Positions 51,301-62,946 of a DNA stretch of 64,000 bases are shown piece by piece (position 1 is the first letter of the stretch; every line of letters starts with the position of its first letter). The notes beneath the pieces are model-generated. The model was not told where the DNA came from, did no database searches, and saw only the letters and a program-made list of their open reading frames with translations. The position numbers were made by a program, and so were the translations under genes. Location: contig OW028584.1 in NCBI GenBank assembly GCA_932294295.1, positions 10,176,407 through 10,240,406 on the forward strand, given 5' to 3'. Source of the stretch: Alitta virens. Its lineage: Eukaryota; Annelida; Polychaeta; Phyllodocida; Nereididae.

Positions 51301-52707
51301 GTGCGCCAGTCATTTGTAGCCAAGAACAACCCGGGCGTGCTCGACCAAAATCAGCAGTTGCTGGTCTGGTTCCCCAATGATGGCGCCTGCTACGTCTACG
51401 TCATCGTGCGTCTGGAATTCACAGCCACCCTTAATGACGACAGCGACGTCTTTCACTGCTATCAAGACATCGACACCACGGCCAAGCGAAATGTCACCTT
51501 AATCCGGGTAACAAAGGCGAGACTGTTGTTTCAGACAAGTGCCACTCACTCAACCCCACAGCCAAGTCCAGTCGACTGGACCTTCATGGATCCAGACGCG
51601 GCACCCGGATGTGTCTGAGAAGTGTCTCCTGCCTCAAGTAACTTCTGACAAGCTTGTACAAGCCTGTAACTCTAGCCCGATCTAGTTCTGTGATATATAG
51701 TTCTAATGTAGAGTGCAAGTCAATATGGATGCAAGGTCAACCTATACAGGATCCTCTGGGACCCCTTGGGGTCTAAGGTGTGCGCCAGTCATTCATAACC
51801 AAGAACAACCCGGGCGAGCTCGACCAAAATCAGCAGTTGCTGGTCTGGTTCCCCAATTATGGCGCCTGCTACGTCTACGTCATCGTGCGTCTGGAATTCA
51901 CAGCCACCCTAAATGATGACAGCGACGTCTTTCACTGCTACCAAGACATCGACACCACGGCCAAGCGAAATACCACCTGAATCCGGGTAACAAAGGCGAG
52001 ACGGTTGTTTCAGACAACCCCACAGCCAAGTCCAGTTGACTGGACCTTCATGGATCCAGACGCGGCACCCGGATGTGTCTGAGAAGTGTCACCTGCCTCA
52101 AGTAACTTCTGACAAGCTTGTACAAGCCTGTAACTCTAGCCCGATCCAGTTCTGTGATATATAATTCTAATATAGAGTGCAAGTCAATACGGATGCAAGG
52201 TCAACCTATACAGGATCCTCTGGGACCCCTTGGGGTCTAAGGTGTGCGCCAGTCATTTGTAGCCAAGAACAACCCGGGCGTGCTCGACCAAAATCAGCAG
52301 TTGCTGGTCTGGTTCCCCAATGATGGCGCCTGCTACGTCTACGTCATTGTGCGTCTGGAATTCACAGCCACCCTTAATGACGACAGCGACGTCTTTCACT
52401 GCTACCAAGACATCGACACCATGGCCAAGCGAAATATCACCTGAATCTGGGTAACAAAGGCGAGACGGTTGTTTCAGACAACCCCACAGCCAAGTCCAGT
52501 CGACTGGACCTTCATGGATCCAGACGCGGCACCAGGATGTGTCTGAGAAGTAACACCTGCCTCAAGTAACTTCTGACAAGCTTGTACAAGCCTGTAACTC
52601 TAGCCCGATCTAGTTCTGTGATATATAGTTCTAATGTAGAGTGCAAGTCAATACGGATGCAAGGTCAACCTATGCAGGATCCTCTGGGACCCCTTGGGGT
52701 CTAAGGT
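51301..52707 (+). repeat. L-D-B trimer (1,407 bp)
   Basis: Units: 51301 (L), 51780 (D), 52244 (B, S tail). Followed by an L unit at 52708 where the tetramer would have its second B unit. Confidence 0.95.
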
Positions 52708-54406
52708 GTGCGCCAGTCATTTGTAGCCAAGAACAACCCGGGCGTGCTCGACCAAAATCAGCAGTTGCTGGTCTGGTTCCCCAATGATGGCGCCTGCTAC
52801 GTTTACGTCATCGTGCGTCTGGAATTCACAGCCACCCTTAATGACGACAGCGACGTCTTTCACTGCTACCAAGACATCGACACCACGGCCAAGCGAAATG
52901 TCACCTTAATCCGGGTAACAAAGGCGAGACTGTTGTTTCAGACAAGTGCCACTCACTCAACCCCACAGCCAAGTCCAGTCGACTGGACCTTCATGGATCC
53001 AGACACGGCACCCGGATGTGTCTGAGAAGTGTCTCCTGCCTCAAGTAACTTCTGAGAAGCATGTCTGGTTCCCCAATGATGGCGCCTGCTACGTCTACGT
53101 CATCGTGCGTCTGGAATTCACAGCCACCCTTAATGACGACAGCGACGTCTTTCACTGCTACCAAGACATCGACACCGCGGCCAAGTGAAATGTCACCTTA
53201 ATCCGGGTAACAAAGGCGAGACTGTTGTTTCAGACAAGTGCCACTCACTCAACCCCACAGCCAAGTCCAGTCGACTGGACCTTCATGGATCCAGACGCGG
53301 CACCCGGATGTGTCTGAGAAGTGTCTCCTGCCTCAAGTAACTTCTGACAAGCTTGTACAAGCCTGTAACTCTAGCCCGATCTAGTTCTGTGATATATAGT
53401 TCTAATGTAGAGTGCAAGTCAATATGGATGCAAGGTCAACCTATACAGGATCCTCTGGGACCCCTTGGGGTCTAAGGTGTGCGCCAGTCATTCATAACCA
53501 AGAACAACCCGGGCGAGCTCGACCAAAATCAGCAGTTGCTGGTCTGGTTCCCCAATTATGGCGCCTGCTACGTCTACGTCATCGTGCGTCTGGAATTCAC
53601 AGCCACCCTAAATGATGACAGCGACGTCTTTCACTGCTACCAAGACATCGACACCACGGCCAAGCGAAATACCACCTGAATCCGGGTAACAAAGGCGAGA
53701 CGGTTGTTTCAGACAACCCCACAGCCAAGTCCAGTTGACTGGACCTTCATGGATCCAGACGCGGCACCCGGATGTGTCTGAGAAGTGTCACCTGCCTCAA
53801 GTAACTTCTGACAAGCTTGTACAAGCCTGTAACTCTAGCCCGATCCAGTTCTGTGATATATAATTCTAATATAGAGTGCAAGTCAATACGGATGCAAGGT
53901 CAACCTATACAGGATCCTCTGGGACCCCTTGGGGTCTAAGGTGTGCGCCAGTCATTTGTAGCCAAGAACAACCCGGGCGTGCTCGACCAAAATCAGCAGT
54001 TGCTGGTCTGGTTCCCCAATGATGGCGCCTGCTACGTCTACGTCATCGTGCGTCTGGAATTCACAGCCACCCTTAATGACGACAGCGACGTCTTTCACTG
54101 CTACCAAGACATCGACACCACGGCCAAGCGAAATATCACCTGAATCTGGGTAACAAAGGCGAGACGGTTGTTTCAGACAACCCCACAGCCAAGTCCAGTC
54201 GACTGGACCTTCATGGATCCAGACGCGGCACCTCGATGTGTCTGAGAAGTAACACCTGCCTCAAGTAACTTCTGACAAGCTTGTACAAGCCTGTAACTCT
54301 AGCCCGATCTAGTTCTGTGATATATAGTTCTAATGTAGAGTGCAAGTCAATACGGATGCAAGGTCAACCTATGCAGGATCCTCTGGGACCCCTTGGGGTC
54401 TAAGGT
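52708..54406 (+). repeat. L-292-D-B block (1,699 bp), copy 1
   Basis: Units: 52708 (L with 'gacacggcacc'), 292-bp unit at 53063 (with 'gacaccgcggccaagtg'), 53479 (D), 53943 (B). The two CpG-linked private marks recur at offsets 1,699 and 6,213. Confidence 0.95.
53063..53354 (+). repeat. 292-bp deleted unit, variant with accgcgg / aagtgaaa
   Basis: Standard junction. 'accgcggccaagtgaaatg' near 53174 replaces 'accacggccaagcgaaatg'; this double variant is shared only with the units at 54762 and 59276. Confidence 0.95.
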
Positions 54407-56570
54407 GTGCGCCAGTCATTTGTAGCCAAGAACAACCCGGGCGTGCTCGACCAAAATCAGCAGTTGCTGGTCTGGTTCCCCAATGATGGCGCCTGCTACG
54501 TTTACGTCATCGTGCGTCTGGAATTCACAGCCACCCTTAATGACGACAGCGACGTCTTTCACTGCTACCAAGACATCGACACCACGGCCAAGCGAAATGT
54601 CACCTTAATCCGGGTAACAAAGGCGAGACTGTTGTTTCAGACAAGTGCCACTCACTCAACCCCACAGCCAAGTCCAGTCGACTGGACCTTCATGGATCCA
54701 GACACGGCACCCGGATGTGTCTGAGAAGTGTCTCCTGCCTCAAGTAACTTCTGAGAAGCATGTCTGGTTCCCCAATGATGGCGCCTGCTACGTCTACGTC
54801 ATCGTGCGTCTGGAATTCACAGCCACCCTTAATGACGACAGCGACGTCTTTCACTGCTACCAAGACATCGACACCGCGGCCAAGTGAAATGTCACCTTAA
54901 TCCGGGTAACAAAGGCGAGACTGTTGTTTCAGACAAGTGCCACTCACTCAACCCCACAGCCAAGTCCAGTCGACTGGACCTTCATGGATCCAGACGCGGC
55001 ACCCGGATGTGTCTGAGAAGTGTCACCTGCCTCAAGTAACTTCTGACAAGCTTGTACAAGCCTGTAACTCTAGCCCGATCTAGTTCTGTGATATATAGTT
55101 CTAATGTAGAGTGCAAGTCAATACGGATGCAAGGTCAACCTATGCAGGATCCTCTGGGACCCCTTGGGGTCTAAGGTGTGCGCCAGTCATTCGTAACCAA
55201 GAACAACCCGGGCGAGCTCGACCAAAATCAGCAGTTGCTGGTCTGGTTCCCCAATTATGGCGCCTGCTACGTCTACGTCATCGTGCGTCTGGAATTCACA
55301 GCCACCCTAAATGATGACAGCGACGTCTTTCACTGCTACCAAGACATCGACACCACGGCCAAGCGAAATATCACCTGAATCCGGGTAACAAAGGCGAGAC
55401 GGTTGTTTCAGACAACCCCACAGCCAAGTCCAGTCGACTGGACCTTCATGGATCCAGACGCGGCACCCGGATGTGTCTGAGAAGTGTCACCTGCCTCAAG
55501 TAACTTCTGACAAGCTTGTACAAGCCTGTAACTCTAGCCCGATCTAGTTCTGTGATATATAGTTCTAATGTAGAGTGCAAGTCAATACGGATGCAAGGTC
55601 AACCTATGCAGGATCCTCTGGGACCCCTTGGGGTCTAAGGTGTGCGCCAGTCATTCGTAACCAAGAACAACCCGGGCGAGCTCGACCAAAATCAGCAGTT
55701 GCTGGTCTGGTTCCCCAATTATGGCGCCTGCTACGTCTACGTCATCGTGCGTCTGGAATTCACAGCCACCCTAAATGATGACAGCGACGTCTTTCACTGC
55801 TACCAAGACATCGACACCACGGCCAAGCGAAATACCACCTGAATCCGGGTAACAAAGGCGAGACGGTTGTTTCAGACAACCCCACAGCCAAGTCCAGTTG
55901 ACTGGACCTTCATGGATCCAGACGCGGCACCCGGATGTGTCTGAGAAGTGTCACCTGCCTCAAGTAACTTCTGACAAGCTTGTACAAGCCTGTAACTCTA
56001 GCCCGATCCAGTTCTGTGATATATAATTCTAATATAGAGTGCAAGTCAATACGGATGCAAGGTCAACCTATACAGGATCCTCTGGGACCCCTTGGGGTCT
56101 AAGGTGTGCGCCAGTCATTTGTAGCCAAGAACAACCCGGGCGTGCTCGACCAAAATCAGCAGTTGCTGGTCTGGTTCCCCAATTATGGCGCCTGCTACGT
56201 CTACATCATCGTGCGTCTGGAATTCACAGCCACCCTTAATGACGACAGCGACGTCTTTCACTGCTACCAAGACATCGACACCACGGCCAAGCGAAATACC
56301 ACCTGAATCCGGGTAACAAAGGCGAGACGGTTGTTTCAGACAACCCCACAGCCAAGTCCAGTTGACTGGACCTTCATGGATCCAGACGCGGCAACCCGGA
56401 TGTGTCTGAGAAGTGTCACCTGCCTCAAGTAACTTCTGACAAGCTTGTACAAGCCTGTAACTCTAGCCCGATCCAGTTCTGTGATATATAATTCTAATAT
56501 AGAGTGCACGTCAATACGGATGCAAGGTCAACCTATACAGGATCCTCTGGGACCCCTTGGGGTCTAAGGT
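54407..56570 (+). repeat. L-292-A-A-chimera block (2,164 bp)
   Basis: Units: 54407 (L with 'gacacggcacc'), 292-bp unit at 54762, 55178 (A), 55642 (A), 56106. Unit 56106 is chimeric: its front shares 'ctacatcatc' at 56201 with unit 60620 (offset 4,514), while its rear has 'aatacc' and the 1-bp A insertion at 56394 shared with 50181 (offset 6,213). The exchange point lies between about 56,206 and 56,298. Confidence 0.95.
54762..55053 (+). repeat. 292-bp deleted unit, variant with accgcgg / aagtgaaa
   Basis: Same double variant as 53063 and 59276, at offset 1,699 from the first. Confidence 0.95.
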
Positions 56571-57513
56571 GTGCGCCAGTCATTTGTAGCCAAGAACAAC
56601 CCGGGCGTGCTCGACCAAAATCAGCAGTTGCTGGTCTGGTTCCCCAATGATGGCGCCTGCTACGTCTACGTCATCGTGCGTCTGGAATTCACAGCCACCC
56701 TTAATGACGACAGCGACGTCTTTCACTGCTATCAAGACATCGACACCACGGCCAAGCGAAATGTCACCTTAATCCGGGTAACAAAGGCGAGACTGTTGTT
56801 TCAGACAAGTGCCACTCACTCAACCCCACAGCCAAGTCCAGTCGACTGGACCTTCATGGATCCAGACGCGGCACCCGGATGTGTCTGAGAAGTAACACCT
56901 GCCTCAAGTAACTTCTGACAAGCTTGTACAAGCCTGTAACTCTAGCCCGATCTAGTTCTGTGATATATAGTTCTAATGTAGAGTGCAAGTCAATACGGAT
57001 GCAAGGTCAACCTATGCAGGATCCTCTGGGACCCCTTGGGGTCTAAGGTGTGCGCCAGTCATTTGTAGCCAAGAACAACCCGGGCGTGCTCGACCAAAAT
57101 CAGCAGTTGCTGGTCTGGTTCCCCAATGATGGCGCCTGCTACGTTTACGTCATCGTGCGTCTGGAATTCACAGCCACCCTTAATGACGACAGCGACGTCT
57201 TTCACTGCTACCAAGACATCGACACCACGGCCAAGCGAAATACCACCTGAATCCGGGTAACAAAGGCGAGACGGTTGTTTCAGACAACCCCACAGCCAAG
57301 TCCAGTTGACTGGACCTTCATGGATCCAGACGCGGCACCCGGATGTGTCTGAGAAGTGTCACCTGCCTCAAGTAACTTCTGACAAGCTTGTACAAGCCTG
57401 TAACTCTAGCCCGATCCAGTTCTGTGATATATAATTCTAATATAGAGTGCACGTCAATACGGATGCAAGGTCAACCTATACAGGATCCTCTGGGACCCCT
57501 TGGGGTCTAAGGT
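56571..57513 (+). repeat. Two-unit block, copy of 50358-51300
   Basis: Units: 56571 (L) and 57050 (B), offset 6,213 from 50358. The 'aacacctgcc' join and the 'cacgtc' linker marks (56509 and 57452 against 50296 and 51239) are retained. Confidence 0.95.
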
Positions 57514-58920
57514 GTGCGCCAGTCATTTGTAGCCAAGAACAACCCGGGCGTGCTCGACCAAAATCAGCAGTTGCTGGTCTGGTTCCCCAATGATGGCGCC
57601 TGCTACGTCTACGTCATCGTGCGTCTGGAATTCACAGCCACCCTTAATGACGACAGCGACGTCTTTCACTGCTATCAAGACATCGACACCACGGCCAAGC
57701 GAAATGTCACCTTAATCCGGGTAACAAAGGCGAGACTGTTGTTTCAGACAAGTGCCACTCACTCAACCCCACAGCCAAGTCCAGTCGACTGGACCTTCAT
57801 GGATCCAGACGCGGCACCCGGATGTGTCTGAGAAGTGTCTCCTGCCTCAAGTAACTTCTGACAAGCTTGTACAAGCCTGTAACTCTAGCCCGATCTAGTT
57901 CTGTGATATATAGTTCTAATGTAGAGTGCAAGTCAATATGGATGCAAGGTCAACCTATACAGGATCCTCTGGGACCCCTTGGGGTCTAAGGTGTGCGCCA
58001 GTCATTCATAACCAAGAACAACCCGGGCGAGCTCGACCAAAATCAGCAGTTGCTGGTCTGGTTCCCCAATTATGGCGCCTGCTACGTCTACGTCATCGTG
58101 CGTCTGGAATTCACAGCCACCCTAAATGATGACAGCGACGTCTTTCACTGCTACCAAGACATCGACACCACGGCCAAGCGAAATACCACCTGAATCCGGG
58201 TAACAAAGGCGAGACGGTTGTTTCAGACAACCCCACAGCCAAGTCCAGTTGACTGGACCTTCATGGATCCAGACGCGGCACCCGGATGTGTCTGAGAAGT
58301 GTCACCTGCCTCAAGTAACTTCTGACAAGCTTGTACAAGCCTGTAACTCTAGCCCGATCCAGTTCTGTGATATATAATTCTAATATAGAGTGCAAGTCAA
58401 TACGGATGCAAGGTCAACCTATACAGGATCCTCTGGGACCCCTTGGGGTCTAAGGTGTGCGCCAGTCATTTGTAGCCAAGAACAACCCGGGCGTGCTCGA
58501 CCAAAATCAGCAGTTGCTGGTCTGGTTCCCCAATGATGGCGCCTGCTACGTCTACGTCATCGTGCGTCTGGAATTCACAGCCACCCTTAATGACGACAGC
58601 GACGTCTTTCACTGCTACCAAGACATCGACACCACGGCCAAGCGAAATATCACCTGAATCTGGGTAACAAAGGCGAGACGGTTGTTTCAGACAACCCCAC
58701 AGCCAAGTCCAGTCGACTGGACCTTCATGGATCCAGACGCGGCACCCCGATGTGTCTGAGAAGTAACACCTGCCTCAAGTAACTTCTGACAAGCTTGTAC
58801 AAGCCTGTAACTCTAGCCCGATCTAGTTCTGTGATATATAGTTCTAATGTAGAGTGCAAGTCAATACGGATGCAAGGTCAACCTATGCAGGATCCTCTGG
58901 GACCCCTTGGGGTCTAAGGT
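57514..58920 (+). repeat. L-D-B trimer, copy of 51301-52707
   Basis: Units: 57514 (L), 57993 (D), 58457 (B). Offset 6,213. The copies have since diverged slightly: 58742 region reads 'gcaccccgatg', against 'gcaccaggatg' near 52531 and 'gcacctcgatg' near 54229. Confidence 0.95.
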
Positions 58921-60619
58921 GTGCGCCAGTCATTTGTAGCCAAGAACAACCCGGGCGTGCTCGACCAAAATCAGCAGTTGCTGGTCTGGTTCCCCAATGA
59001 TGGCGCCTGCTACGTTTACGTCATCGTGCGTCTGGAATTCACAGCCACCCTTAATGACGACAGCGACGTCTTTCACTGCTACCAAGACATCGACACCACG
59101 GCCAAGCGAAATGTCACCTTAATCCGGGTAACAAAGGCGAGACTGTTGTTTCAGACAAGTGCCACTCACTCAACCCCACAGCCAAGTCCAGTCGACTGGA
59201 CCTTCATGGATCCAGACACGGCACCCGGATGTGTCTGAGAAGTGTCTCCTGCCTCAAGTAACTTCTGAGAAGCATGTCTGGTTCCCCAATGATGGCGCCT
59301 GCTACGTCTACGTCATCGTGCGTCTGGAATTCACAGCCACCCTTAATGACGACAGCGACGTCTTTCACTGCTACCAAGACATCGACACCGCGGCCAAGTG
59401 AAATGTCACCTTAATCCGGGTAACAAAGGCGAGACTGTTGTTTCAGACAAGTGCCACTCACTCAACCCCACAGCCAAGTCCAGTCGACTGGACCTTCATG
59501 GATCCAGACGCGGCACCCGGATGTGTCTGAGAAGTGTCACCTGCCTCAAGTAACTTCTGACAAGCTTGTACAAGCCTGTAACTCTAGCCCGATCTAGTTC
59601 TGTGATATATAGTTCTAATGTAGAGTGCAAGTCAATACGGATGCAAGGTCAACCTATGCAGGATCCTCTGGGACCCCTTGGGGTCTAAGGTGTGCGCCAG
59701 TCATTCGTAACCAAGAACAACCCGGGCGAGCTCGACCAAAATCAGCAGTTGCTGGTCTGGTTCCCCAATTATGGCGCCTGCTACGTCTACGTCATCGTGC
59801 GTCTGGAATTCACAGCCACCCTAAATGATGACAGCGACGTCTTTCACTGCTACCAAGACATCGACACCACGGCCAAGCGAAATATCACCTGAATCCGGGT
59901 AACAAAGGCGAGACGGTTGTTTCAGACAACCCCACAGCCAAGTCCAGTCGACTGGACCTTCATGGATCCAGACGCGGCACCCGGATGTGTCTGAGAAGTG
60001 TCACCTGCCTCAAGTAACTTCTGACAAGCTTGTACAAGCCTGTAACTCTAGCCCGATCTAGTTCTGTGATATATAGTTCTAATGTAGAGTGCAAGTCAAT
60101 ACGGATGCAAGGTCAACCTATGCAGGATCCTCTGGGACCCCTTGGGGTCTAAGGTGTGCGCCAGTCATTCGTAACCAAGAACAACCCGGGCGAGCTCGAC
60201 CAAAATCAGCAGTTGCTGGTCTGGTTCCCCAATTATGGCGCCTGCTACGTCTACGTCATCGTGCGTCTGGAATTCACAGCCACCCTAAATGATGACAGCG
60301 ACGTCTTTCACTGCTACCAAGACATCGACACCACGGCCAAGCGAAATACCACCTGAATCCGGGTAACAAAGGCGAGACGGTTGTTTCAGACAACCCCACA
60401 GCCAAGTCCAGTTGACTGGACCTTCATGGATCCAGACGCGGCACCCGGATGTGTCTGAGAAGTGTCACCTGCCTCAAGTAACTTCTGACAAGCTTGTACA
60501 AGCCTGTAACTCTAGCCCGATCCAGTTCTGTGATATATAATTCTAATATAGAGTGCAAGTCAATACGGATGCAAGGTCAACCTATACAGGATCCTCTGGG
60601 ACCCCTTGGGGTCTAAGGT
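58921..60619 (+). repeat. L-292-A-A block (1,699 bp)
   Basis: Units: 58921 (L with 'gacacggcacc'), 292-bp unit at 59276, 59692 (A), 60156 (A). The left part corresponds to 52708 (offset 6,213) and the right part to 55178 (offset 4,514). Confidence 0.95.
59276..59567 (+). repeat. 292-bp deleted unit, variant with accgcgg / aagtgaaa
   Basis: Third copy of the double-variant deleted unit. Confidence 0.95.
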
Positions 60620-62946
60620 GTGCGCCAGTCATTTGTAGCCAAGAACAACCCGGGCGTGCTCGACCAAAATCAGCAGTTGCTGGTCTGGTTCCCCAATTAT
60701 GGCGCCTGCTACGTCTACATCATCGTGCGTCTGGAATTCACAGCCACCCTTAATGACGACAGCGACGTCTTTCACTGCTACCAAGACATCGACACCACGG
60801 CCAAGCGAAATGTCACCTTAATCCGGGTAACAAAGGCGAGACTGTAGTTTCAGACAAGTGCCACTCACTCAACCCCACAGCCAAGTCCAGTCGACTGGAC
60901 CTTCATGGATCCAGACGCGGCACCCGGATGTGTCTGAGAAGTGTCTCCTGCCTCAAGTAACTTCTGACAAGCTTGTACAAGCCTGTAACTCTAGCCCGAT
61001 CTAGTTCTGTGATATATAGTTCTAATGTAGAGTGCAAGTCAATACGGATGCAAGGTCAACCTATGCAGGATCCTCTGGGACCCCTTGGGGTCTAAGGTGT
61101 GCGCCAGTCATTCATAACCAAGAACAACCCGGGCGAGCTCGACCAAAATCAGCAGTTGCTGGTCTGGTTCCCCAATTATGGCGCCTGCTACGTCTACGTC
61201 ATCGTGCGTCTGGAATTCACAGCCACCCTAAATGATGACAGCGACGTCTTTCACTGCTACCAAGACATCGACACCACGGCCAAGCGAAATACCACCTGAA
61301 TCCGGGTAACAAAGGCGAGACGGTTGTTTCAGACAACCCCACAGCCAAGTCCAGTTGACTGGACCTTCATGGATCCAGACGCGGCACCCGGATGTGTCTG
61401 AGAAGTGTCACCTGCCTCAAGTAACTTCTGACAAGCTTGTACAAGCCTGTAACTCTAGCCCGATCCAGTTCTGTGATATATAATTCTAATATAGAGTGCA
61501 AGTCAATACGGATGCAAGGTCAACCTATACAGGATCCTCTGGGACCCCTTGGGGTCTAAGGTGTGCGCCAGTCATTTGTAGCCAAGAACAACCCGGGCGT
61601 GCTCGACCAAAATCAGCAGTTGCTGGTCTGGTTCCCCAATGATAGCGCCCACTACGTCATCGTGCGTCTGGAATTCACAGCCACCCTGAATGACGACAGA
61701 GACGTCTTTCACTACTTCCAAGACATCGACACCATGGCCAAGCGAAATATCACCTGAATCTGGGTAACAAAGGCGAGACGGTTGTTTCAGACAACCCCAC
61801 AGCCAAGTCCAGTCGACTGGACCTTCATGGATCCAGACGCGGCACCCGGATGTGTCTGAGAAGTAACACCTGCCTCAAGTAACTTCTGACAAGCTTGTAC
61901 AAGCCTGGAACTCTAGCCCGATGCAGTTCTGTGATATATAGCAAAGCTTATATAGAGTGCAATTCAATACGGATGCAAGGTCAACCTATACAGGCTCCTA
62001 CGGGACCCCCTTGGGGTCTAAGGTGTGCGCCAGTCATTTGTAGCCAAGAACAACCCAGGCGTGCTCCACCAATATCAGCAGTTGCTGGTTTGGTTCCCCA
62101 ATGATAGCGCCCACTACGTCATCGTGCGTCTGGAATTCACAGCCACCCTGAATGACGACAGAGACGTCTTTCACTACTTCCAAGACATCGACACCATGGC
62201 CAAGCGAAATATCACCTGAATCTGGGTAACAAAGGCGAGACGGTTGTTTCAGACAACCCCACAGCCAAGTCCAGTCGACTGGACCTTCATGGATCCAGAC
62301 GCGGCACCCGGATGTGTCTGAGAAGTAACACCTGCCTCAAGTAACTTCTGACAAGCTTGTACAAGCCTGTAACTCTAGCCCGATCTAGTTCTGTGATATA
62401 TAGTTCTAATGTAGAGTGCAAGTCAATACGGATGCAAGGTCAACCTATGCAGGATCCTCTGGGACCCCTTGGGGTCTAAGGTGTGCGCCAGTCCTTTGTT
62501 GCCAAGAACAACCCGGGCGTGCTCGACCAAAATCAGCAGTTGCTGGTCTGGTTCCCCAATGATGGCGCCTGCTACGTCTACGTCATCGTGCGTCTGGAAT
62601 TCACAGCCACCCTTAATGACGACAGCGACGTCTTTCACTGCTACCAAGACATCGACACCATGGCCAAGCGAAATATCACCTGAATCTGGGTAACAAAGGC
62701 GAGATGGTTGTTTCAGACAACCCCACAGCCAAGTCCAGTCGACTGGACCTTCATGGATCCAGACGCGGCACCCGGATGTGTCTGAGAAGTAACACCTGCC
62801 TCAAGTAACTTCTGACAAGCTTGTACAAGCCTGTAACTCTAGCCCGATCTAGTTCTGTGATATATAGTTCTAATGTAGAGTGCAAGTCAATACGGATGCA
62901 AGGTCAACCTATGCAGGATCCTCTGGGACCCCTTGGGGTCTAAGGT
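60620..62946 (+). repeat. L-headed segment returning to C units (2,327 bp)
   Basis: Units: 60620 (L, with TAG at 60845-60847 and 'ctacatcatc' at 60715), 61099 (D), 61563 (B front joined to C rear, 462), 62025 (C, 458), 62483 (B, S tail, 464). Unit 62483 has private changes 'gtcctttgttgcc' near 62491 and a CpG loss at 62705. Confidence 0.95.

Noticed and set aside
62423..62647. Open frames on both strands of unit 62483
   Set aside because: They result from two private base changes near 62494 and 62500 that remove stops; no start or domain supports them.
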